Assembly (NCBI RefSeq): GCF_000686125.1
Contig: NZ_JMMA01000002.1
Location: 744,001 to 808,000, forward strand
Reading direction: 5' to 3'
Length of the DNA: 64,000 bases
From: Ruminococcus sp. NK3A76
Lineage (GTDB): Bacteria; Bacillota; Clostridia; Oscillospirales; Ruminococcaceae
A model generated the notes under the pieces. That model made no database searches. It had not been told where the DNA came from and saw only the letters and a list, made by a program, of their open reading frames with translations. A program made the position numbers and the translations under genes. Below are positions 34,686 through 42,715 of the stretch, one piece after another. The first letter of the stretch is position 1. Each line of letters begins with the position of its first letter.

Positions 34686-36902
34686 TTACAGCTTTTTGCC
34701 GCCGAGCTGTGCCTGGGGCTTGGGCTGTTCTGTAGTAATGGGCTTTGCCTTGGGCTCAAGAGCCTTTCTGGCAGATGCGAGCTTGGGAAGCAGCCTTTTG
34801 CCGCCGTCCTCCATTGCTGCGTTGTAAAGATCCCTGCGTGAATTCTTTTTAATCATATACTTAAAATCATCACGGTTCTGAAGATCTGCTGCCGTGTGCT
34901 TTACCATCTGGTTGAATTCCTTAACGGTCTTGTGGTTGAGCACCATTTTATGTGTCTTGTAGATATCAGCTACCATTTTGACAGCCATTACCTTTGCGAT
35001 AGCGCCTGAAAGGTCAAAGCTGCCTTCATCGTGCTGAGTCTTAAGGTCGTTGACAGCCTCGTTGTAGGCCTTGCCTTCGTAGCTCTTGTCACTGAACTTC
35101 TGGCTGCTTACTCTTTTGGCCTCCTTGGCTCTGTCAACGTATTTTGATGTGCTGTTTAAGTCATATTCAGCCTGCTTTTCAAGAGCCATTATGTCGTCCA
35201 TAATAAACTCCTTGGCAAGCTCCTCTATCCTTCTTGCTGCCCGGAAGCGTTCCTTGCCCATAGGCAATCTCGGCTCCCACTTGTTGTCGTACATATCAGC
35301 ACCGGCCTGTGTCATTTTCTCGTTCTGATACTTGACACTTGCCTTGTATGCTTCAAGCAGAGCTTTTCTTACATTCGGGTCAGCCATTGCAGGCTCACCG
35401 ACACCACGCAGCGAATTCTCGAATGCCTCAGTCTTCTCACGCAGGTCTATTATGCTCTGTGAATCCTTGTGGTTCCTCTGGAATATGTTTGCTGAACCGG
35501 GCTGTGTATTGAGCCCCTTTGTTATGCCTGCAAGCTCCTTTTTGGAAACTATGCCCGAGCTTAACAGCCTTACGTCCTTTCGGTAGGAATCCTTTATGGC
35601 GTTGAATTCAGCTGTCTTGCCTTCTGAGAGCTCTGCGGTCTTTTCGCTGTATATCTCGGAGTGGGGGAGCGTTTCAGCGCCGGTTACCCGGAACCGGAGA
35701 TCAGTCTGGTTTATAGCCTTCACGACTGATGCCGGGTCTTTGGCGTTTAACAGCTGCTTGTAGAGCGGTGAATCCTTCATCTGCTCCTTGTAGTGTTCAA
35801 GCAGCTTTTCCTCGCCGTTATCCTCAGCAAGTATAACTTCTGAATGTGTTATATTGTGGTCTCTGTATTTGGTCCTTGCTTCGCCTTCTGAATTGGCGGC
35901 CACTCTGCCGTATGCCAGCTGAATATCGAGCGGCATTTTTTTGAAATCCTTCCCCTGCAGGTGGTTAAGCAGATTGTCAACATACTCTGTGCCTGACTGC
36001 GAAACGTTCTCCGGGTCAGAAATAATGTCGCTGTCAAGCCCTGCGAAGTCATCTACTGACGAAGCAAGGTCAGCGAATGTCTCCTCCTTTGAGATTATAT
36101 CAAGGGCGTTGACATTAGCTACTGTCATGTTCGAGAGGTATTCTATTACCTGCTTTTCACGCTCAGCGCTGCCCGGCTCGGCGTAGTTCTCGATCATATC
36201 CTTTGCGGTCTTGTTAGCCTTTTCAAAGGCTTCGAGCTTCTTTGCGTTGCCCTTTATCCTCGCAAGATCTCTGGGCGAGAACATATCTTTTACGCCGAGG
36301 TCAGGGTCGTCCATAAACTTAAGTATAGTCTTGTAAAAGCCCTTAAGATATATTCCGCCGCCGCTGAGGTCGCTGTAGGACTGACCGCCTAAGTCGTCCT
36401 TTATATATTCGGCAATATTGCCGATAGCTTTCTTTACTCTTTCCTTGTCGCCGTTGTTGTATGCATCGAGGATCATCTTTGTCTCATATCTTGCCTTTGG
36501 CAGAACGTCTGAGAACGGCATCGTCCTCGAATCCTTCTTTATTATGTTGTCTGCAACGTATGTCTTGTTGAATGTATACGGATCCTTGCCCGATGTGGAC
36601 GAGCTTGTAAGGATCTTGCCGATGTATTTTTTGTCCATGATAGTGCCCATAGCAACAAAGGCTATCATGTCATCGTCCATTCCCTCCACTTCGGGGAGGG
36701 TTATGGCATTGTACTGCTCAACAGCTGCATCGTCATACTGCTTTTTATTATCTTCCATCAGCTCGTTTGAGAGCTTGCCGTTCCTGCCGTAGCGATCAAC
36801 AACATCTGAGAATACCCTTTTTGAAGTATTTATAGTCTCGTTAAGAGAGTTTATTTTTTTGAGTGCAGTTTCGTCTATAATTATATTTTCAGGATTTGGC
36901 AT
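34686..36902 (-). CDS. Long helical charged protein, candidate T4SS-linked family (738 aa)
   Basis: Not recognised. No signal or membrane segment. It is predicted helical throughout and rich in Lys, Glu, Asp and Ala. The C-terminal domain (about 610-715: AKVMAVKMVADIYK ... LQNRDDFKYMIKKNSRRDLYNAAMEDGGKRLLPKL, given here in parts) resembles that of the 334-aa protein at 30537. The tail is Pro/Gln/Lys (TTEQPKPQAQLGGKKL). The ATG at 36902 has GGAG upstream. It lies downstream of the HD-GYP gene (106-bp gap holding element copy 4), in a probable operon with it and with the 71-aa gene. Confidence 0.72.
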   Translation of the reverse strand: MPNPENIIIDETALKKINSLNETINTSKRVFSDVVDRYGRNGKLSNELMEDNKKQYDDAAVEQYNAITLPEVEGMDDDMIAFVAMGTIMDKKYIGKILTSSSTSGKDPYTFNKTYVADNIIKKDSRTMPFSDVLPKARYETKMILDAYNNGDKERVKKAIGNIAEYIKDDLGGQSYSDLSGGGIYLKGFYKTILKFMDDPDLGVKDMFSPRDLARIKGNAKKLEAFEKANKTAKDMIENYAEPGSAEREKQVIEYLSNMTVANVNALDIISKEETFADLASSVDDFAGLDSDIISDPENVSQSGTEYVDNLLNHLQGKDFKKMPLDIQLAYGRVAANSEGEARTKYRDHNITHSEVILAEDNGEEKLLEHYKEQMKDSPLYKQLLNAKDPASVVKAINQTDLRFRVTGAETLPHSEIYSEKTAELSEGKTAEFNAIKDSYRKDVRLLSSGIVSKKELAGITKGLNTQPGSANIFQRNHKDSQSIIDLREKTEAFENSLRGVGEPAMADPNVRKALLEAYKASVKYQNEKMTQAGADMYDNKWEPRLPMGKERFRAARRIEELAKEFIMDDIMALEKQAEYDLNSTSKYVDRAKEAKRVSSQKFSDKSYEGKAYNEAVNDLKTQHDEGSFDLSGAIAKVMAVKMVADIYKTHKMVLNHKTVKEFNQMVKHTAADLQNRDDFKYMIKKNSRRDLYNAAMEDGGKRLLPKLASARKALEPKAKPITTEQPKPQAQLGGKKL

Positions 36903-36948
36903 GATAACACTCTCCTTTTATAGATCGATGCTTTTTATCCCTCTGTAA

Positions 36949-36979
36949 GTAATACTCTGCCGTGCGGCAAACGGGTGCA
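36949..36979 (-). promoter_or_regulatory. Recurring element, copy 4 (with 20-codon leader frame)
   Basis: Minus strand: TGCACCC (36979-36973), 15 bases, GAGTATTAC (36957-36949), then TTAC. An ATG at 36980 opens 20 codons (MHPFAARQSITYRG ...) ending at 36918. A TATAAA lies directly upstream but the gap to the HD-GYP stop codon is only 28 bases. Confidence 0.78.
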
Positions 36980-37008
36980 TGATTTATAAATATTTTTGAG
37001 GGATATTT

Positions 37009-38331
37009 TCAGCATTCTCTCATTCTGTATTCCTTGTCGCTGTCGATAAGCCTTAGCATTATCCTGCCAAACTCCGGATCAAACTGCGTGCCGAGCCCTT
37101 TTTCTATCTCCGAGCGGACTACCTCCTGCGGCAGCACGTCACGGTAGCTTCTCTTTGACGACATGGCGTCATATGCATCGGCAACTGCGATTATCCTCGC
37201 TATCTCGGGTATATCCTCACCGCCTAAGCCCTCGGGGTAGCCCTTGCCGTCGTATCTCTCGTGGTGGTAGTGAGCCCCGATACTCAGCTTCGGGAAGCTC
37301 GTTATCTTTGAAAGTATCCTGTTGCCCTGCACCGTGTGGGTCTTTATTGTGGCGTATTCATCATCGTCAAGGCGTGAGGTCTTGTTGATTATGTCGCCTG
37401 GCACACCTATCTTGCCGACATCGTGCAGCAGGGCGATAAAGTATATCTCCTTGCATTCCCTGACGCTCTTGCCGGCTTCTCTTGCTATCATCTCGGAATA
37501 CTCAGCCACCCTTGCCGAATGGCCGCTCGTGTATTCGTCCTTTGCTTCGACTGCGTCAGCGAGCGCATAGGCAGTCTGCCCGAAGATTTTGCGCATGGTG
37601 TTCTGTTCCTGCTTCAAGTGTTCTATCTCACGCTCGTGAGCTGTCTGTATCATCAGGTTTAAGTCAGTCAGCACGAATATAAAGAGCACTATAGTCACGA
37701 GGGCTATTGCTATGTTCACTATCGAGATGCCGTAGGTGAACGCCTGCACTATTGCCGCCGCCGGCAGCGCCAATGTGAATATCAGCATGGATATACGCAT
37801 GGTGATGCGCAGATTGCCAAAATAGTGTATTATCGCCGAGAGCTGTATCGCAAGTATGACTATAGGCACTATGTATGATACGAAGAAGCCCCCTGCACGG
37901 TGATAGGTGTTGCTGCTATCAAATGTGTATAAATACCCTGTGAACAGGTTTATAACTATAAGCAGCGCCCCGGCCGGTGCAAGCAGCTTTACAAGGCTCA
38001 GGCGTTTAGGCACCTTTTCAAGCCCTGCTTCGTTGATGCACAGGTCACACATATACTCATTGAACGTCGCAAGGATAACAGGGTATAGCACATACACCAG
38101 AAAATTGCTCACCCTGACCATTGTATGCGCTGTGCTGCCAGACTCGCCACGGTAGATGTATGCAAACCTGTCGGATATAAGCAGTATCATAGCTTCAAAC
38201 TCTATCAGCACGAGTATCACACGCCTTTTGCGTGAGAGCGACATTGTCATCGCTGAAAATAGCGAAAGCACGCCGCACACAACGCACAGCGTAAGCATTA
38301 TATCCAGCTGTTGTTCTTTGAAAGTTCCCAT
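37009..38331 (-). CDS. HD-GYP domain phosphodiesterase with membrane-sensor N-terminus
   Basis: 440 aa. Residues 1-230 have seven or eight membrane helices, an uncharacterised sensor module. A coiled linker (IQTAHEREIEHLKQEQN) leads to an HD-GYP domain (about 245-435) with the metal-binding HDVGKIGVP (near 302) and the diagnostic HHERYDGKGYP (near 352-362), followed by ADAYDAM. The family hydrolyses cyclic di-GMP (or related dinucleotides). Its position directly upstream of a helical-protein gene suggests that second-messenger signalling may be tied to this locus; that is an inference. Confidence 0.92.
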   Translation of the reverse strand: MGTFKEQQLDIMLTLCVVCGVLSLFSAMTMSLSRKRRVILVLIEFEAMILLISDRFAYIYRGESGSTAHTMVRVSNFLVYVLYPVILATFNEYMCDLCINEAGLEKVPKRLSLVKLLAPAGALLIVINLFTGYLYTFDSSNTYHRAGGFFVSYIVPIVILAIQLSAIIHYFGNLRITMRISMLIFTLALPAAAIVQAFTYGISIVNIAIALVTIVLFIFVLTDLNLMIQTAHEREIEHLKQEQNTMRKIFGQTAYALADAVEAKDEYTSGHSARVAEYSEMIAREAGKSVRECKEIYFIALLHDVGKIGVPGDIINKTSRLDDDEYATIKTHTVQGNRILSKITSFPKLSIGAHYHHERYDGKGYPEGLGGEDIPEIARIIAVADAYDAMSSKRSYRDVLPQEVVRSEIEKGLGTQFDPEFGRIMLRLIDSDKEYRMREC

Positions 38332-38351
38332 TTTAAAACTCCTGCATAACG

Positions 38352-38394
38352 CGCCTTAAGGCAGCACCGTTTTTTTCGGTACTGCCTGTAGGCG
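38352..38394. repeat. Short hairpin related to the TTAAGGCAACACCG family
   Basis: TTAAGGCAGCACCG, a T-rich loop, then CGGTACTGCCTGTAGGCG. It lies in the leader of the HD-GYP gene, 21 bases from its ATG. Confidence 0.6.
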
Positions 38395-38409
38395 GAAGAA
38401 ATTTATGTA

Positions 38410-38589
38410 TTAAGGCAACACCGCACGACCATTGTGTGTCAGATGCGCCGTCCGAATTTTCGTCAGAATGCCCATTTTTGCCGCAGTTTTACTGGCGTAA
38501 AACAAGGTGAAATTGGGTATTATGACGGAAATTCGGCAAGCAGATGGCACACAAAGGCCAGAGCCGGTGGTCATGCGGTGTTGCCTTAA
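38410..38589. mobile_element. 180-bp MITE-like element
   Basis: Terminal inverted repeats of 22 bp (38410-38431 and 38568-38589) differ at one position: TTAAGGCAACACCGCA(C/T)GACCA. The interior halves are also imperfectly complementary (for example around TTGTGTG and CCGAATTT), so the whole element can fold into a long hairpin. It has no coding capacity of its own. It interrupts the 3' end of the gene at 38590-39199. A transposase is not in the window. Confidence 0.8.
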
Positions 38590-39199
38590 GCGTTTTTCCG
38601 ATATCGGCTGTCTTGTCAAAGGTGTTCGACCTCTGAATGTTCTCGGCATAGTCGTCCTTTATCTTCTGGAAGCTCTCCTCACGCTGCTTTTCGTGATGAA
38701 GGTTCTGAATGAAATTGCCAAAGAACTGCTTGCAGCCGGTCTTGACAGCGTTATCGGCTATCCTGTTGAGCGCACCGACAGATGTGCCGCCGTAGTCCTG
38801 AACGGTCTCCTTGAAAGAGGGGCTGTTCATTATCTCCTCAGTATCGGTGTCAAAATCAGCATATGAAGGCTTTTCGGCATCACCCTTCATCAGGTGAGCT
38901 CTTGCGTTGATATACATGGCCATAGTTTTTAAAGTGCCTGTCTTTGCATCATCGCAGCTCATAGTCTCGAGCTTGCCCTGTGCATTTTTCATCAGGTCAA
39001 CATATGTCTGCGGGTTCATGTAATCAAAGCCGGGGTCATACTCCTGCATTTCCTGCTCAGGCTCGTCCTGCTGCTTTTCCTCCTTGGTAGTGTAGTCTGG
39101 TTTTGCGTTTTCATAAGTAATACCCTCCGCACGCTGATATGGGTGCAGCGAATTTGCAGAAATATTGCACAAAATCAGCAGCCCCGAAGAACTGCTCAT
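38489..39199 (-). pseudogene. Helical-protein gene truncated by the MITE
   Basis: An open frame of 236 codons. The last 34 codons (from about TLKATPHD) lie inside the MITE, so the native C-terminus is lost or altered. The remaining part is a helical domain (TMAMYINARAHLM; EEIMNSPSFKETVQDYGG; CKQFFGNFIQNLHHEKQ) like the C-terminal regions of the other helical proteins. The N-terminus is uncertain: the frame is open from the ATG at 39199 and translates element copy 5 as LHPYQRAEGITYENAK; a later ATG at 39049 has only a weak ribosome site. Compared with its siblings (334-763 aa) it is short. Confidence 0.6.
39117..39147 (-). promoter_or_regulatory. Recurring element, copy 5
   Basis: Minus strand: TGCACCC (39147-39141), 15 bases, GGGTATTAC (39125-39117), followed by TTATGAAA. 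A TATAAT (39224-39219) about 70 bases upstream could be the -10 box of the transcript. Confidence 0.8.
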
Positions 39200-39233
39200 T
39201 TGTTAATTATTGTTATTTATTATACCTGAGCCT

Positions 39234-39839
39234 TTACTTGTGCTCTCCCTCCATGAGCTTTCCGGGGTCAACAGCCAGCACCTGTGCGAGCTTCATGAAA
39301 GTCACCACATCGGGCAGCCTCTTGCCGCTCTCCCAGCGTGATATCGTCTGAACTGTGACACCCATTTTGTCTTTCAGCTCGTCACGGGTCATGCCACGCT
39401 CCTCACGGAACTTGGCTATACGCTTGCCGATAAGGGCGTTGCCTGACATCTCCTGCTCTATCATGTCATCGGTTATCTTTGACACAGGGTGACGCAGGTT
39501 GTTCAGCGCATCACGCAGCATCTCGCCCCTGATAGGCTTTAAAAGGAATGCGCTCGCATAGGTCTTGTAGCTTTCGAGTGCAAAGTCTGCAAAGCCTGTT
39601 ATGTATATGATGTTGAGCCTTGGCTTTTTTGCAAGCAGCTGACGGGCAAGCTCAATGCCTGAGATGCCCGGCATATCTATGTCCATTATAGCGACATCGA
39701 AGTCGTATTCATCAAAAAGCGGCACCACATGCTCGGGGTCGCTCGTGCCTATGCACATGGCATCAGGTACTATGCGGCTCAGCTCGTCAAGAAGGTCGTC
39801 AACTATGAGCCTGTGGTCGTCAGCTATCAGTATTTTCAT
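39234..39839 (-). CDS. Response regulator with XRE-type output domain
   Basis: 201 aa from the ATG at 39839 (an ATG four codons earlier is possible). Receiver domain at about 1-120: acidic pocket ADDH, phosphoacceptor Asp in AIMDIDMPG, Thr in YITGFAD and Lys in LLKPIR. The output is a Cro/C1-type helix-turn-helix (ERGMTRDELKDKMGVTVQTISRWESGKRLPD), where LytTR would be expected with a LytS-like kinase. The gene overlaps the kinase gene by 20 bp. It is the cytoplasmic DNA-binding half of the two-component pair, and the nearest downstream gene is the truncated helical-protein gene. Confidence 0.9.
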   Translation of the reverse strand: MKILIADDHRLIVDDLLDELSRIVPDAMCIGTSDPEHVVPLFDEYDFDVAIMDIDMPGISGIELARQLLAKKPRLNIIYITGFADFALESYKTYASAFLLKPIRGEMLRDALNNLRHPVSKITDDMIEQEMSGNALIGKRIAKFREERGMTRDELKDKMGVTVQTISRWESGKRLPDVVTFMKLAQVLAVDPGKLMEGEHK

Positions 39840-41121
39840 TTTCGTCACCATTTTCAGTTTTATTGTCGGGGATAGTTATAACAACAGTCGTCCCGTGGTC
39901 GGTTATGTTCATTTCGAGCTCACCGCCGCAGAGCACTTCAAGGCGCTTGCGGGTGTTCTCTATGCCGATGCCTGTGTGTATCGGCTTGTTTGCGTCCTTG
40001 GTCTTCTTTGCCGAGCCGTTGTCGGATATGCGTATCAGCACGCAGCCGTTGCCCTTCTCGGTGATAATGGATATCCTGCCGTTGTCGTGGCTGATGCCGT
40101 GATTCACGGCGTTTTCAACTATCGGCTCAAGCGAGAGGGGAGGTATGTCAAAATCCGTCACAGGCGTGTCGTAGAATACTATAAGGTCTCTCGAACTGTC
40201 CGCCTGCACCAGCGAGAGATAGACCTTGACGTTGTAAAGCTCCTTCTCAAAGGGCACCGGCGAGTCGGTCTGTATAGCGCCGATGTGGGCTTTTAAGTAG
40301 TCTGAGAAGTTGTCGATGCACTCAACAGCCCGGTAGCCGTCACGCTTTGCAAGCGAGCGGATAATGGCAAGGCAGTTGTATATAAAGTGCGGCTGTATCT
40401 GATTTCGCAAGATCAGCATCTTGTCCTGGGATATTCGCAGGTCTCTCTGCGATATGGCATCACGCATCTCACGCTGGTAAACAACGCACAGATAAGCGTA
40501 GTATTCAAACATACACAGCGCCGTGATGTCGTTTGAGTGCCCTGAGAGGATGTTCTGATATTCCACATAGGCCACGATGAGCGTCTGAATGATTATCGCA
40601 AAGATTATGATGCTGCGTTTTGAGTTTTTCTTGAAATACCTTATCGAATAGATAGCCAGAAACAGCACATAGAAAAGCTGCGAGAAGTAGACCGATGTGC
40701 CTAAAGGCCCTCTGTGCCAGAATAGGTCCTGGTCGGTGTAGAATGCTATGTGGCTGCCTGTAAAGGCCGTGGAGTAGACAACCGTGTTTACCGCCGCCGG
40801 TATCGCAAAAAGTGCCTTGTACCGCCAGCCGGGGAGGATTATCAGAAGCTCTGTGAATATTATAAAAGGCCTTATGATGTAGCTCATGGCACTTGCCGCA
40901 GTTTTTATGCTTATCTGCGTTGATTTGGAAAACGGCAGAGCCTGTATTGTTGCCATGTCGTTAAGCCAGTCTGATATAATGACCGCAAAAAGCAGTGCTA
41001 TGCTCAGAAAAAACAGGTCTGATGCCGGCAGCTTCGAGTCACGGTTCATGACGATAACTGCTATAAGACCTGACAGTATCATCAGGGTCATGAAATTTGT
41101 TGTTAAAAAGCTAAGTATCAC
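39820..41121 (-). CDS. LytS-type sensor histidine kinase
   Basis: 433 aa. A GTG at 41121 is chosen because AAGGAGG lies 9 bases upstream; the frame stays open further upstream without a site. About six to seven membrane helices occupy residues 1-215. The phosphoacceptor His is in NQIQPHFIYNCL, the family signature. The ATPase domain follows (SLEPIVENAVNHG N-box; ISDNGS; TGIGIENTRKRL). Signal unknown. It is co-translated with the response regulator. Confidence 0.9.
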   Translation of the reverse strand: MILSFLTTNFMTLMILSGLIAVIVMNRDSKLPASDLFFLSIALLFAVIISDWLNDMATIQALPFSKSTQISIKTAASAMSYIIRPFIIFTELLIILPGWRYKALFAIPAAVNTVVYSTAFTGSHIAFYTDQDLFWHRGPLGTSVYFSQLFYVLFLAIYSIRYFKKNSKRSIIIFAIIIQTLIVAYVEYQNILSGHSNDITALCMFEYYAYLCVVYQREMRDAISQRDLRISQDKMLILRNQIQPHFIYNCLAIIRSLAKRDGYRAVECIDNFSDYLKAHIGAIQTDSPVPFEKELYNVKVYLSLVQADSSRDLIVFYDTPVTDFDIPPLSLEPIVENAVNHGISHDNGRISIITEKGNGCVLIRISDNGSAKKTKDANKPIHTGIGIENTRKRLEVLCGGELEMNITDHGTTVVITIPDNKTENGDENENTDS

Positions 41122-41493
41122 CGGCGGCTTCCTCCTTTGTATGTTGTGTGTGAACGTCGGCTTTACGTCGGCATACCGTTTATGCCGCATACATAATTTA
41201 TTATAACATAATTTGTTCTGCAAGTCATTTCTTGGCGGGAAAATGTATACAACTTTGTGAATAATGTACATTGCATAGCGCAAAACTACCGTGTCAATAG
41301 TCAGAGTATACAAATTTGTCTGTACCGGCTTTACACCTGCAACTTTTGGGCTTATTCTGGTGGTATTTATTACAGAAAACGCAGCAAAATATCAACCATT
41401 TTGCAGGCAAAAGCTGGAAGGAGCGGTGATAAAAAAGTGCTATTTAAGTCAAAAATATGAATTTATACTGCAAATATGTGTATGGCCGATAAA
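41122..41493. other. Divergent intergenic region between kinase and T4SS operon
   Basis: No gene seen. Carries the upstream region of the kinase gene on the minus side and leads into the promoters of the T4SS operon on the plus side. Confidence 0.4.
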
Positions 41494-41522
41494 TTGACAA
41501 GTGATATCTTGTAGAATATTAA
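41494..41522 (+). promoter_or_regulatory. Promoter 1 of the T4SS operon
   Basis: TTGACA (41494-41499), 17-bp spacer, TATTAA (41517-41522). Confidence 0.6.
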
Positions 41523-41551
41523 CAAAGAATGTCGATGTACCAGTATGGTAA

Positions 41552-41580
41552 TTTACTTTTAGGGCGATATATATTATAAT
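41552..41580 (+). promoter_or_regulatory. Promoter 2 of the T4SS operon
   Basis: TTTACT (41552-41557), 17-bp spacer, TATAAT (41575-41580). It would give a leader of about 93 bases that contains element copy 6. Confidence 0.7.
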
Positions 41581-41646
41581 TATGGTATAGGAACACAAGG
41601 TTCTTATATACATAGGCCAGAGGGTGTATAAATTTTTGAAATAGTA

Positions 41647-41677
41647 TGCACCCGATACACGACGCTGAGGGTATTAC
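41647..41677 (+). promoter_or_regulatory. Recurring element, copy 6, abutting the ECF sigma start codon
   Basis: TGCACCC (41647-41653), 15 bases, GGGTATTAC (41669-41677). The sigma-factor ATG is at 41680, so GAGGG within the element serves as its ribosome site. An ATG at 41646 also opens a 13-codon frame (MHPIHDAEGITYE) whose stop overlaps the sigma gene. Confidence 0.85.
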
Positions 41678-41679
41678 TT

Positions 41680-42150
41680 ATGAATGACGAAGAGATAGTA
41701 AGAAAGTACAGCGATATGATATATGGCGTTGCTATGAGATACGTCAGGAACAGGACAGATGCCGATGATGTTTATTCGGATGTGTTCTACAGGTATTTCA
41801 GAAGGGTAAGGGAGTTTGACAGCGAGGAGCACCGCAAGGCGTGGCTGCTTCGTGTAACAGTCAACAGCTCGAAGGAGTTCCTTATCAAGCGCAAGTACGG
41901 CGAGGAACTCAATGACGATATGTTCGGCAGCGAGACTCTCTACGGAACTACCGAGGCCAGCGCTGAGGATATCATTGCTGTAAGAGATGCACTTAAAAAG
42001 CTCGATGAGGATCACCGTGAGGTCATAGAGCTATATTACTTCAGCGGGCTTTCTGTCAGCGAGATAGGGCAGATGCTGCAAAGGTCAGTCAACACTGTCA
42101 AGTCGCAGCTGCTCCGTGGTAGAAACAGGCTAAAGGAGATACTCGCTTAG
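41680..42150 (+). CDS. ECF-type sigma factor heading the T4SS operon
   Basis: 156 aa. Region 2: YSDMIYGVAMRYVRNRTDADDVYSDVFYRYFRR (about 10-42, seen as one helical block). Region 4: LKKLDEDHREVIELYYFSGLSVSEIGQML and TVKSQLLRGRNRLKEIL. No anti-sigma gene adjoins it; instead a STAS-type antagonist is encoded later in the operon. It is the first gene downstream of two promoters. Because the recurring element lies at its own start and upstream of the helical-protein genes, it is a natural candidate regulator of that set, though the element does not look like a standard ECF promoter. Confidence 0.9.
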   Translation: MNDEEIVRKYSDMIYGVAMRYVRNRTDADDVYSDVFYRYFRRVREFDSEEHRKAWLLRVTVNSSKEFLIKRKYGEELNDDMFGSETLYGTTEASAEDIIAVRDALKKLDEDHREVIELYYFSGLSVSEIGQMLQRSVNTVKSQLLRGRNRLKEILA

Positions 42151-42233
42151 TTCAACACGTTGACAGCCGTTTACAGCAAACGGTGTATATAAACCTTGTT
42201 AATTAATAATGCTAATATTAGGAGGGCATAATT

Positions 42234-42635
42234 ATGAAGAATTCAGTAAAGAGAAAGATGATGCTTATGTCAGCAAAGGCTATGGGTGCCGTTGCTGCAG
42301 CACAGATGACGATGCTCACAGCTTTTGCTGACAGCAGCTCGTCCAAGACAAATGATCCCGATGCAAACCTTGGAAAGGTAACAGAGCCTATCATAGGCCT
42401 TGTAAATCAGGTGCTCAACGTACTTATACCGCTTATCGCAGCAGTAGGCGCAGTATTCTGCATCAGCCTCGGCCTTAAGTACGCAAGAGCAGAGGAGCCG
42501 CAGGAAAGAGAAAAGGCAAAGCAGCACCTTAAGAGCGCTATCATAGGCTTCGTGCTTATCTTCGTTCTCGTTGTTGCACTTCGTCTCTCCGCAGAGCCTC
42601 TTACAGACTGGATGAATTCCGCATCTGATAAGTGA
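42234..42635 (+). CDS. VirB2/TrbC-like pilin or channel subunit
   Basis: 133 aa, AGGAGGG upstream. An N-terminal signal-like segment (MMLMSAKAMGAVAAAQMTMLTAFA) is followed by two membrane helices (VLNVLIPLIAAVGAVFCISLGL and SAIIGFVLIFVLVVAL) joined by a charged loop RAEEPQEREKAKQ. Size and layout fit the VirB2/TrbC pilin class of Gram-positive type IV secretion systems. It is followed by a hairpin (42675-42694) that may stabilise its message relative to downstream genes. Confidence 0.8.
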   Translation: MKNSVKRKMMLMSAKAMGAVAAAQMTMLTAFADSSSSKTNDPDANLGKVTEPIIGLVNQVLNVLIPLIAAVGAVFCISLGLKYARAEEPQEREKAKQHLKSAIIGFVLIFVLVVALRLSAEPLTDWMNSASDK

Positions 42636-42674
42636 TCTGACATAAAGACAGGTCATTTCGATCACAGACACTAT

Positions 42675-42694
42675 CCGCCCCGTTATCGGGGCGG
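42675..42694 (+). other. GC-rich intercistronic hairpin
   Basis: CCGCCCCG-TTAT-CGGGGCGG without a following T run, between the pilin gene and the rest of the operon. More likely an RNA-stability or partial-attenuation element than a full terminator. Confidence 0.65.
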
Positions 42695-42715
42695 CTTATG
42701 TAAAGGACGATAATT

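Noticed and set aside
41647-41677. Element as a simple -35/-10 promoter for the sigma gene
   Set aside because: The element ends two bases before the start codon, so transcription from it would begin inside the coding region; two better promoters lie upstream.
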